Shown piece after piece: positions 1-9,606 of a stretch of 64,000 nt of DNA (its first letter is position 1; the number at the start of each line of letters is the position of its first letter). The stretch is taken from contig NC_050097.1 in NCBI RefSeq assembly GCF_902167145.1, positions 232,085,034 through 232,149,033 of the forward strand, in the 5' to 3' direction. This DNA comes from Zea mays (lineage: Eukaryota; Streptophyta; Magnoliopsida; Poales; Poaceae). The position numbers and the translations under genes were made by a program. The notes under the pieces were generated by a model, which was not told where the DNA came from, did not search any database, and saw only the letters and a program-made list of their open reading frames with translations.

Positions 1-185
1 TTGAAAGAACCGAACCTCGGTAAAACAAATCCACGTGTCTCACTTCATTATTCGCTTGCGATTTGTTTTGCGCCCTCTCTCGCGGACTTGATTTTATTTC
101 TAACACTAACTCGGCTTGTAGTTGTGTTTATTTTTGAGAATTTTAGTTTCGCCCTATTCACCCCCCCCCCTCTAGGCGACTTTCA
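1..185 (+). mobile_element. 3' end of a Ji-like Sirevirus LTR (right end of a nested insertion)
   Basis: This stretch matches the reverse complement of the LTR that begins at 20177. It shares the block around the AACCGAACCTCGGTAAAAC motif, the ATTTGTTTTGCGCCCTCTC block and the terminal CTCTAGGCGACTTTCA. It ends in CA at 185 and the next bases are Opie-type gag sequence. The likeliest reading is a Ji-like element or solo LTR inserted into the gag of the following element, with most of it outside the window. If so, CTCTA (186-190) is one copy of the 5-bp target duplication. An illegitimate deletion junction is the alternative. Confidence 0.7.
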
Positions 186-190
186 CTCTA

Positions 191-926
191 TTTCTAGCTT
201 AAAGAGCATAAATGATGATTTGAATGCTAAGTTAGAAATAGCTAGTAAATCAACATCGTGTGTAGAAAATGTTGTAATTTGCGATAGGTGTAAAGATTTT
301 AATGTTGATGCTTGTAGTGAACACTTAGTCTCAATTTCTAAATTGAATGATGAATTGGCTAGTCTTAATGCCCAACTTAAGACTAGCAACAGTGAATTTG
401 ACAAACTAAAATTCGCAAGGGATGCCTACATGGTAGGTAGACACCCCTCAATTAAGGATGGTCTTGGCTTCAAGAGGGAAGTCAAGAACTTAACAAGCCA
501 TAAGGCTTCCATCTCCGCCAAGGAGAAAGGGAAGGCCCCTATGGCTAGTAGTGCTAAAAAGAACCATGCTTTCATGTACCATGATAGGAGACATTCTAGA
601 AATGTTTATAGAAGTTATGATGCTTTTGATTCTCATGACATGTTTGCTTCTAGTTCTTCTATTATGCATGATAGAAATTTAGCTAGGAAAAATGCTATGC
701 CTAGAAGAAATGTTGTTCATTTTCCTAGAAAATTAACAATGAACCTTCCACAATTTTTCATACTTGCAATGCTTCCTTTGCTATTTGTAGAAAGGATAAG
801 AAGGTAATTGCTAGGAAATTAGGGGCAAGATGCAAGGGAGATAAAACTTGCATTTGGATCCCTAAGACCATCGTGACTAACCTTGTAGGACCCAACAAGA
901 GTTGGGTACCTAAGACCCAAGCCTAA
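191..926 (+). pseudogene. gag: gag C-terminal part, Opie-like, frameshifted
   Basis: The frame encodes the coiled-coil C-terminal region of a Sirevirus Gag, closely parallel to the last third of the intact gag at 29950-32337 (shared blocks include SLKSINDDLNAKLE and [15 protein letters not shown]). A frameshift near 735 moves the reading frame; the expected C-terminal tail ending in PKTQA is found in another frame and stops at 924-926. The nucleic-acid-binding CCHC part is missing because the window starts, or a nested element intervenes, before it. In Sireviruses this region has been reported to bind dynein-light-chain-like proteins. It is a dead copy. Confidence 0.8.
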
Positions 927-933
927 ATTTGCC

Positions 934-3900
934 TTGCAGGTTTATGCATCCGGGGGCTCAAGCTAGATTATCGACAGCGGATGCACAAACCACATGACGG
1001 AGGAAAAGAGGATGTTCTCTTCCTACGTCAAGAACAAGGATCCCCAAGATTCAATAATATTCGGTGATGAGAACCAAGGCAAGGTGAAAGGGTTAGGAAA
1101 AATTGCTATTTCATCCGAGCGCTCTATTTCTAATGTGTTCTTAGTTGAGTCGCTTGGATATAACTTGTTGTCTGTAAGTCAGCTTTGTAATATGGGATAT
1201 AACTGTTTATTCATAAATGTAGATGTGTCTATCTTTAGAAGAAGTGATGGTTCATTAGCTTTTAAGGGTGTATTATACGGCAAACTCTATTTAGTTGATT
1301 TTGCAAAAGAGGAGGCCGGTCTAGATGCATGCTTAATTCCTAAGACTAGCATGGGCTGGCTGTGGCATCGCCGTTTAGCTCATGTGGGGATGAAGAACCT
1401 TCACAAGCTTCTAAAGGGAGAACACGTGATAGGTCTAACTAATGTAACCTTCGAAAAAGATAGACCTTGTGCAGCTTGTCAAGCAGGTAAACAAGTGGGA
1501 AGTGCTCATCACATCAAGAACCCTGGAGCTGCTGCATATGGACCTCTTCGGACCCGTCGCCTACCTAAGCATCGGGGGAAGTAAGTATGGTTTAGTAATT
1601 GTTGATGATTTTTCCCGCTTCACTTGGGTATTCTTTTTGTAGGATAAATCTGAAACCCAAGGGACCCTCAAGCGCTTCCTAAGGAGAGCTCAAAATGAGT
1701 TTGAACTCAAGGTGAAGAAAGTAAGAAGCGACAACGGGTCCGAGTTCAAGAACCTTCAAGTGGAGGAGTACCTTGAGGAGGAAGGGATCAAGCACGAGTT
1801 CTCCGCTCCCTACACACCACAGCAAAATGGTGTGGTAGAGAGGAAGAACAGGACGCTCATAGACATAGCGAGGACGATGCTTGGAGAGTTCAAGACCCCC
1901 GAGCGGTTTTGGTCAGAAGCCGTGAACTCGGCTTGCCACGCCATCAACCGGGTCTACCTTCACCGCCTCCTCAAGAAGACTTCGTATGAGCTTCTAACCG
2001 GTAACAAACCCAATGTGTCTTACTTTCGTGTATTTGGGAGCAAATGTTATATTCTAGTGAAGAAAGGTAGAAATTCTAAGTTTGCTCCCAAAGCTGTAGA
2101 AGGGTTTTTGTTAGGTTATGACTCAAATACAAAGGCGTATAGAGTCTTCAACAAATCATCGGGTTTGGTTGAAGTCTCTAGCGATGTTGTATTTGATGAG
2201 ACTAATGGCTCTCCAAGAGAGCAAGTTGTTGATCTTGATGATGTAGATGAAGGAGACGTTCCAACGGCCGCAATACGCACCATGGCGATTGGCGAGGTGC
2301 GACCACAGGAACTCGAGGAGCAAGATCAACCTTCTTCCTCAACAATGGTGCATCCCCCAACTCAAGACGATAAACAGGTTCATCAAGAAGAGGCGTGTGA
2401 TCAAGGGGGAGCACAAGATGATCATGTGATGGAGGAAGAAGCACAACCGGCACCTCCAACCCAAGTTCGAGTGACGATTCAAAGGAATCATCCCGTCGAC
2501 CAAATTTTGGGTGACATTAGCAAGGGAGTAACTACTCGTTCTAGATTAGTTAATTTTTGTGAGCATTACTCCTTTGTCTCTTATATTGAGCCTTTCAGGG
2601 TAGAAGAGGCCTTGCTAGATCCGGACTGGGTGTTGGCCATGCAGGAAGAGCTCAATAATTTTAAGAGAAATGAAGTTTGGACACTTGTGCCTAGTCCCAA
2701 GCAAAATGTTGTGGGAACCAAGTGGGTGTTCCGCAACAAACAAGACGAGCACGGGGTGGTGACAAGGAACAAGGCTCGACTTGTGGCAAAAGGTTATGCC
2801 CAAGTCACAGGTCTGGACTTTGAGGAGACTTTTGCTCCTGTGGCTAGGCTAGAGTCTATTCGTATATTGCTAGCATATGCCGCTCACCATTCTTTCAGGT
2901 TGTTCCAAATGGATGTGAAGAGCGCTTTCCTCAACGGGCCAATCAAGGAGGAGGTGTACGTGGAGCAACCCCCTGGCTTCGAAGATGAACGGTACCCCGA
3001 CCACGTATGTAAGCTCTCTAAGGCGCTCTATGGACTTAAGCAAGCCCTAAGAGCATGGTATGAATGTCTTAGAGACTTTTTAATTGCTAATGCTTTCAAG
3101 GTTGGGAAAGCCGATCCAACTTTATTCACTAAGACTTGTGATGGTGACTTATTTGTGTGCCAAATTTATGTCGATGACATAATATTTGGTTCTACTAACC
3201 AAAAGTCTTGTGAAGAGTTTAGCAGGGTGATGACTCAAAAGTTTGAGATGTCGATGATGGGCGAGTTGAACTACTTCCTTGGGTTCCAAGTAAAGCAACT
3301 CAAGGACAGCACCTTCATCTCCCAAACAAAGTACACACAAGACTTGCTAAAGCGGTTTGGGATGAAGGACGCCAAGCCAGCAAAGACTCCGATGGGAACT
3401 AACGGACACGTTGACCTCAACAAAGGAGGTAAGTCCGTTGATCAAAAAGCATACCGGTCCATGATAGGTTCCTTGCTTTATTTATGTGCTAGTAGACCGG
3501 ATATTATGCTTAGTGTATGCATGTGTGCTAGATTTCAATCCAATCCAAGGGAGTGTCACTTAGTGGCTGTGAAGCAAATTCTTAGATATTTAGTCGCTAC
3601 GCCTTGCTTCGGGATCTGGTATCCAAAGGGGTCTACCTTTGACTTAATTCGATGTTCAGACTCCGATTATGCTGGATGTAAGGTCGATAGGAAGAGTACA
3701 TCAGGGACGTGCCAATTCTTAGGAAGGTCCCTGGTGTCATGGAGCTCTAAGAAACAAACCTCCATTGCCCTATCCACCGCTGAGGCCGAGTACGTTGCCG
3801 CAGGACAGTGTTGCGCGCAACTACTTTGGATGAGGCAAACCCTCCGGGACTTTGGCTACAATCTGAGCAAAGTCCCACTCCTATGTGATAATGAGAGTGC

Positions 3901-4120
3901 TATCCGCATAGCGGATAATCCTGTTGAGCACAGCCGCACAAAGCACATTGACATCCGGCATCACTTTTTGAGAGACCACCCGCAAAAGGGAGATATCGAA
4001 GTGTTCTATATTAGCACCGAGAACCAGCTAGCCGATATCTTTACCAAGCCTTTAGATGAAAAGACCTTTTGCAGGCTACGTAGTGAGCTAAATGTCTTAG
4101 ATTCGCGGAACTTGGATTGA
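934..4120 (+). pseudogene. pol: pol polyprotein, Opie-like, disabled
   Basis: This encodes protease, integrase, reverse transcriptase and RNase H in Copia order. The protease DSG lies near 967-980, the integrase zinc region near 1372-1490, integrase core motifs SDNGSEF and NGVVERKN near 1727-1850, the reverse transcriptase YVDD near 3168, and RNase H AEAEY near 3782. Lesions are visible: TGG to TAG at 964-966, a deletion of about 20 bases near 1527 that shifts the frame just before the first catalytic Asp of integrase, and CAG to TAG at 1640-1642. From 1712 to 4120 it is open. A conserved Pro in the QAPRAW motif of reverse transcriptase is Leu here. It should be non-functional. Confidence 0.85.
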
Positions 4121-4908
4121 TTTATAGCATATATGTATTTATGCCTTTGATCATGTTCCTTATGCATTTTGTTGTTTACTTATGGTGCTCAAGTTGTACA
4201 AACACTCCCTGGACCTCGCAAGTCCTTTTGCAAGTGATGCACATATTTAGGGGGAGATGTGCTACAACTTGACCCTTTGAGACTAACCGTGTGCTTGAGT
4301 GTGCTTGATTTAGTCTCAAAGGTGGATTGAAAGGGGAAGGTGGTCTTGGACCATGCAAGACTTCCACTGCACTCCAATGAGAGGGTAACTTACTCCAAGT
4401 CCATCTCAATATCCTTTTTGCCTTTGTACTCTTACTTGAAGATTTTGGTGAGGCAATGGGGTTAAAGGGCCAAAATTGATCCCGTTTTGGTGCTTGATGC
4501 CAAAGGGGGAGAAAATAAGGCCAAAGCAATAAATGGATCAGCTACCACTTGAGAAATTTTGAAAATAATAGAATAGAGCTTTTGGTTTATCAAAACTCTC
4601 TTATTGTCTCTCTTGTCAAAAGTTGGCCTCTTGTGGGGAGAATGGTTGATTATGGGAAAAAGGGGGAGTTTTTGAAATCTTTGATCAATTTCTCTTGGAA
4701 CAACTCTCTTTATGTCTCTACAATTGTGTTTGAATTAGAGATAGGAGATTGAGGTTGATTTGCAAAAACAAAACCAAGTGGTGGCAAAGAATGATCCACA
4801 TATGCCAATTTTGAATCAAAACAATTTTGAGTTCTCATTTGTATTGATGTTGTACTTCTTTTAGTTGCTTTTTGTTGTGTTGGCATAAATCACCAAAAAA
4901 GGGGAGAT
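4121..4908 (+). other. noncoding region between pol and the 3' LTR with repeated polypurine tracts
   Basis: No credible ORF is seen here. Four AGGGGGAG-like purine tracts occur near 4249, 4504, 4661 and 4900. The last directly abuts the LTR start and is the expected plus-strand primer. The other full-length Opie-like copies have the same four tracts at similar spacing, so this is a conserved feature of the family. Confidence 0.7.
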
Positions 4909-6205
4909 TGAAAGGGAAATGTGCCCTTGGGCCATTTCTAAGTATTTTGGTGATTGAGTGCCAACACAAGTGCTTAAGTGAAAATCTATGCCGATTGATG
5001 GACAAAGTGCAAATCAAGTCTAAAGGTATGTTTCTAGACTTAGTACATTGTTTTGAGAACTAATGTATTGTGTCTAAGTGATGGAAACATGAGAAATCAA
5101 TTTGGAGATGACTTGGCTCGTTCAGCCAAAGTCTGCTCAGTCTAGGTGCACCGGACTGTCCGGTGGTGCACCGGACAGTGTCTGGTGCGCCAGGCTGGCT
5201 CTGGTGAACTTGTTGCTCTCGGGACTTCGACGACGGTGTACGGCTGTAAATCACCGGACTGTCCGGTGGTGCACCGGACTGTCCGATGAACCATTCACAG
5301 GCGAAGTCATCGCTCTCGGGAAGTGATTAACGGCGTACGGCTAAAAATCACCGGACTGTCCGGTGAACCAACAGTCAGCCGGGCCAACGGTCGGCCGAGG
5401 ATTCCGCGCATGACGCGTGGCCGAGTCAACGGTCACAAGGGGGCACCAGACAGTGTCCAGTGCGCCAACGGCTCTGAATCTGCAACGGTCGGCTTCGCCA
5501 AATAAGGAAAGAAATCCGCACCGGACAGTGTCCGGTGCGCCAGGCGACTGAAGGCAAGAATTGCCTTCCTGGAATGCTCTCAACGGCTCTTAGCTGCCTT
5601 GGGGCTATAAAAGGGACCCCTAGGCGCATGGAGGAGTACACCAAGCATCCTTTGAGCATTGTTGATCATTCACACTTTATTCTTGCGCACTTGTTCGACA
5701 TTCTTAGTGATTTGAGCTCCGTTCTAGTGAGAACCTCGTGATATTCTTTTGAGCTCAAGTCTAGGTCTTGTGTGTGCGTATTTGCTATGATTTTTGTGTC
5801 TTGTGTGCGTTGCTCATCCCTCCCTTACTCCGTGCTTCTTTGTGAACATCAAAGTGTAAGGGCGAGAGACTCTAAGTTGTGGAGATTCCTCGCGAGCGGG
5901 ATATAGTAAACAAAGCAAAACATCGTGGTATTCAAGTGGGTCTTTGGACCGCTTGAGAGGGGTTGATTGAAACCCTCGTCCGTTGGGACGCCACAACGTG
6001 GAGTAGGCAAGCGTTGGACTTGGCCGAACCACGGGATAAAACCACTGTGTCATCTCTATGTTGATCTCTTTGTGGTTATTGTGTTTTGCTAAGACTCCTC
6101 TCTAGCCACTTGGCTTTATTGTGCTAACATCTAATCAAGTTTTGTGGCATTAAGTTTCAAGTTTCACAGGATCACCTATTTACCCCCCTCTTCTAGGTGC
6201 TCTCA
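4909..6205 (+). repeat. 3' LTR of the Opie-like element
   Basis: About 1.30 kb, starting TGAAAGGGAAATGTGCCC and ending GGTGCTCTCA. It carries CACCGGACTGTCCGGTG-type palindromes between about 5150 and 5545, a TATA box CTATAAAAG at 5605-5613, and a C-rich end. Its partner 5' LTR is not in the window. Confidence 0.9.
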
Positions 6206-6815
6206 GTTTATAACCGGACGATCCGCGAGAAGGGGCCGGTCTGTCCGAGCACATGTGGATTTTCTAAAAAGAGCTCATGTCTGGAATAATCTACGTTATT
6301 CCGGACAGTCCGCATTAGGGGCTCGGACGGTCCGCACTTGGCGATTTCAGGACTTAAGTTTCTGACTTGTCGTTGATCTCTATCTTCTCCAAGTTGCTTA
6401 GGCTGAACTTTGAGAGAGATCATATGACTTAGTCAAATATATATAGTGGCTTTCCAACTAATCTAAGTCATGGATCTTGGACATTTTAATTCTCTAGCTC
6501 ATATTTCTTCTTTTGCTCAAACTAGCTCCAAAATAGTGAATGTTGATTCCAAGCTTTCCAACCTCTCTAGATGTATTGAATAGATTCTTCGGGGTATTTA
6601 GAATTTATCCAAAGAGTAGAACTATTGCTAGTTCAACTATTCCATATTTTACCCCTATTTGGTTGGATCTAGCCTGAACTTAACTTTAAAACTAAATTGT
6701 TGAACTTATGAACTTGTGAATCAAAGACTGGACAAACTAGTTAGTCCGAATGGTTATGATGATCATCAAGCACCAAAATCAATATAAGAAATGGTTTAAG
6801 GCCATTTCTCTTTCA
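6206..6815 (-). mobile_element. truncated Ji-like LTR
   Basis: Read on the minus strand it begins TGAAAGAGAAATGGCCTTAA at 6815 and contains GGACGGTCC palindromes and the block ATTCCGGACAG, which is shared with the Ji-like LTRs at 20177 and 37687. It is cut at 6206 by the Opie-like element, which appears to have inserted into it. No internal retroelement sequence follows on the right, so this may be a solo LTR. Confidence 0.6.
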
Positions 6816-7003
6816 ACTGCCCAGGAGGTAGGCCACTAGGGGAAGATGCTAAGTGATGTCATGCTAGAGGATAGTAATTTGATAGAATCATGGTTACAAC
6901 ATATATAGACCTAGGGTTTCCCCTAACCAAAATAACCTAAGAGAGTATGTGATCTAGGCTAGGCCCATAACACAACCTACAACACAGCAACATAGCATCT
7001 AGT

Positions 7004-7288
7004 AGAGGTGTAACTGAATCGGATACAGACGGATATTACTTATTCCATATTTGCTTTTATTTTTTTCTCTTTGGATGCCGATAAGATACATATATTATAA
7101 AGTTGTGTCGGATAAGATTTGAATGGATATTGATATCTTAAATATTCAACTTTGAGAATAAAGACACATAAAAATCGGATCTGGTCGGATAATCAATACC
7201 CAGACTCAGATATGGATCAGATCTCAGCCCTTTTAGACAGATCGAATTATAATACAGACAGATAATATCCGTACCATTTACACCCCTA
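7004..7288. mobile_element. MITE-like repeat with imperfect terminal inverted repeats
   Basis: The left end GAGGTGTAACTGAATCGGAT and the right end TTACACCCCT are inverted versions of each other over the first ten or so bases. The interior is AT-rich with repeated GGATA/TATCC motifs and no coding potential. Target duplication is not clear. It lies just downstream of the kinase gene and may form part of its 3' region. Confidence 0.45.
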
Positions 7289-7406
7289 GCAGCTACACAT
7301 ACAACAATAGCAGCAGCTACACGTAAACAGCAGTCTAACACTGACCACGAAACAATACAAACAACACATCTATCATTCACTGTCGTATGTACAGGATTGC
7401 TCATGG

Positions 7407-9602
7407 TCAATCTCCAATGTCTGAACTAGGTGGCCTCTCAGGAGTATTGCCTTCAGCTCCTGCGTAGCTCCCGCTGAAGTCCTTCCAAGATCTCGTGATC
7501 ATCCGAAGGTGCTCTGCCACTTCTCGCATCGTTGGTCTCTGCTCGATTTCCTCACAAACACACTTCAGCGACAGCCTCCCCATCTCCTCAAGCAGAACAA
7601 CATCTCCACCATGGACTGCAACATCATCATCAAAGAACGCCCTTCCACTGCCATCTTCCTGGCAAGCTGTGAGGAACTGCGAGACGAGGCCGTCGTGATC
7701 GGCGTAAAACACAAAGCTCTTCCTGCTAATCAGTGTCAGGAGGAGGACACCGAACTGGTACACATCGGTCTTCAGTTTTAGCGACACATAGTGGTCGTGG
7801 ATCGGGTCGTTGTTGAACCCGCTCGATGGATGCTGATGACTAGAAATTACGTCGTCGCTGGCAGTAGTGTTACTCTCCTGGATAAGCCTCCTTGCCCATG
7901 AAAAGCCGGTGAGCTTTGGCATGAAATTATTGTCTACGAGTATCTTGGATGGCACAACATAGCCGTGTCTGATAATACCAGTTGCTGGTGAATGGAGGTA
8001 TTCTAATGCTTCTGCGATCTTCACCACGATCTTCGCACGTAGATCCAGTGGGAAGTCTTCATGCCCGTCCAGAACATCAGATAGGCTGCCCTTAGCAGCG
8101 TACTCATACAAGAAAGCTGGGCAGTCAGCGTCCAAGCAATATCCCACCAGTTTGATGATGTTCCTATGGGATATCTGAGACAGGATCATCCCACCATTGA
8201 CGAACGCTTCTTCAAAGCCCTCGAGTACTTCAGAAAATATTCTCACCGCTACCACCGTATTGTCCTCGAGTGTTCCTCTGTAAACTTTACCTGAAGTACC
8301 TCCACTGATTAGATAAGAGTAGTTATTCGTGACTTCTTTTAGCTCCTCCTGTGTGAAAATCCTCACATCGCTGGGTTCCGATTGGATCTTAGAGTTACTA
8401 AGGCTCCTCTTGAAAAAGCCCAGACTCTTCTTGATCTGCATCTTAGAATTATAGGTGGGCATGATTATCTCTTGCTTGTTGTTTTTGCGCCATGAATGGT
8501 GTGATGCCAAAATTGACTCTGAATAATATTCATGTCTCTCCTTTAATTCTTTTCTCAGCATCCGAAGGCGTCTGACCACATCAGTCATCTGAGGACGCCT
8601 ATAAATGCTCAGTGATACACATTCAGTTGCCAATTTCTTCATTTCTTTGAGAATCTTCATATTGTCCTCATTTGCAATTGCAGCATCAGACATTTCTCTA
8701 AACCCTTTACCACTTGCGGAGCCTTTATTGACATATAAAATGAGGTTAATGTCACCTTTTCTTATCCTTTTTCTAGATATTAGTTCACAGAGAACTAATC
8801 CAAAGCTATAAACATCACTCCTTGGAGTAAGACGGCCTTCTTGAATATATATAGGATCCATGTAATCTATACTTCCTTTTACACTTGTCGTGTACTGAGT
8901 GATGCCACCAACCAGAAGCCTTGAAACCCCAAAATCGGTTATTTTTGCTGTCAAATTGTCATTTAGAAGTATGTTGGCAGGCTTAACATCACCATGACAG
9001 ATAAGGTTGCCAGATGATAAATGCATTGAATGCATGTAGCTCAATGCCTCTGCACACCCTATAGCAATACCCAATCTTACATCCAAAGGGATCGAAATTT
9101 CAGTGCAGTGGAGTATGTCATTGAGATTTCCTGTGGACATATACTCCATTACGATCATGAGAGTACTTTTCCCAATGCAATAGCCTATTAGCTTCACCAC
9201 ATTCTTGTGGCTAATTTTACTATGGATGCGTACTTCTTCCATAAACACTTCTCTCAAATCTTCATTGATATATTTCTTCACAGCTACAGGCTCATTGTCA
9301 TCATCAAGGGTTCCCCTATAAACTTCTCCAAAGCCACCTTTTCCGATAAGAGTGTTAAAGTTGTTGGTAATTCTTTTAATCTCATCTTCTGTAAAAATCT
9401 TAATATTGCCATTGATGCCAGCTTCATGTTTTACCTTATCATGGCAGTGTATGAGATTTCCAATCATAATCTTATTCACTGCAAGTTCTGGTGTATATAC
9501 CAAAGCACATTTACCACACTGCTGAGCACCTGTAGGGCGTACCCAGTGCCGTAGGCTTCCCGCACTATGCGGGGTCTGTGGAAGGGTATCACTGCTGAGC
9601 AC
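7407..9602 (-). CDS. tandem kinase-pseudokinase protein (last large exon)
   Basis: One open frame of 731 codons encodes two protein-kinase domains of the plant receptor-like/Pelle type. Domain 1 (about residues 70-350) is complete: glycine loop GKGGFG 87-92, VAVKK with Lys109, HGD 203-205 (non-RD), DFG 223-225. Domain 2 (about 415-705) is a pseudokinase: glycine loop SGGTSG, the Lys position is Arg454, the catalytic Asp position is Tyr548 in HGY, and DFG is TGF 565-567. No membrane segment or extracellular domain is seen, so a cytosolic protein is likely. Tandem kinase-pseudokinases include the cereal resistance proteins Rpg1 and Yr15, which suggests a possible immune role; that is inference. 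The frame opens at a GTG behind a strong splice acceptor, so an upstream exon is expected; the first in-frame ATG is at 9467. Part of the N-terminus derives from a short insertion. Confidence 0.8.
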   Translation of the reverse strand: MLSSDTLPQTPHSAGSLRHWVRPTGAQQCGKCALVYTPELAVNKIMIGNLIHCHDKVKHEAGINGNIKIFTEDEIKRITNNFNTLIGKGGFGEVYRGTLDDDNEPVAVKKYINEDLREVFMEEVRIHSKISHKNVVKLIGYCIGKSTLMIVMEYMSTGNLNDILHCTEISIPLDVRLGIAIGCAEALSYMHSMHLSSGNLICHGDVKPANILLNDNLTAKITDFGVSRLLVGGITQYTTSVKGSIDYMDPIYIQEGRLTPRSDVYSFGLVLCELISRKRIRKGDINLILYVNKGSASGKGFREMSDAAIANEDNMKILKEMKKLATECVSLSIYRRPQMTDVVRRLRMLRKELKERHEYYSESILASHHSWRKNNKQEIIMPTYNSKMQIKKSLGFFKRSLSNSKIQSEPSDVRIFTQEELKEVTNNYSYLISGGTSGKVYRGTLEDNTVVAVRIFSEVLEGFEEAFVNGGMILSQISHRNIIKLVGYCLDADCPAFLYEYAAKGSLSDVLDGHEDFPLDLRAKIVVKIAEALEYLHSPATGIIRHGYVVPSKILVDNNFMPKLTGFSWARRLIQESNTTASDDVISSHQHPSSGFNNDPIHDHYVSLKLKTDVYQFGVLLLTLISRKSFVFYADHDGLVSQFLTACQEDGSGRAFFDDDVAVHGGDVVLLEEMGRLSLKCVCEEIEQRPTMREVAEHLRMITRSWKDFSGSYAGAEGNTPERPPSSDIGD

Positions 9603-9606
9603 CTGT
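9517..9606 (+). mobile_element. SINE-like insertion flanked by 17-bp direct repeats
   Basis: CACTGCTGAGCACCTGT occurs at 9517-9533 and 9590-9606. Between them is a 56-bp insert with GTACCCAGTGCCGTAGGCTT and TGCGGGGTCTGTGGAAGGG, which I recognise as the 5' part of a grass Au-type SINE. The long direct repeat looks like a retroposition target duplication. The 3' half of the SINE is absent here, which is unusual for retroposition. The insert lies within the kinase ORF and keeps it open. Confidence 0.5.

Larger units (their letters stand above)
186..6205 (+). mobile_element. Opie-like Sirevirus (Copia) retrotransposon, 5'-truncated in this window, degenerate
   Basis: The remaining parts, in order, are the gag 3' part, pol, a noncoding region with purine tracts, and a 3' LTR (4909-6205) that begins TGAAAGGGAAATGTGCCC and ends GGTGCTCTCA. 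The domain order of pol (protease, integrase, reverse transcriptase, RNase H) makes it Copia. The long gag with a coiled-coil C-terminus and the absence of an envelope-like gene fit the Sirevirus genus. The 5' LTR and gag start lie outside the window. GTTTA (6206-6210) should be one copy of its target duplication, with the other upstream of the window. Confidence 0.85.
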
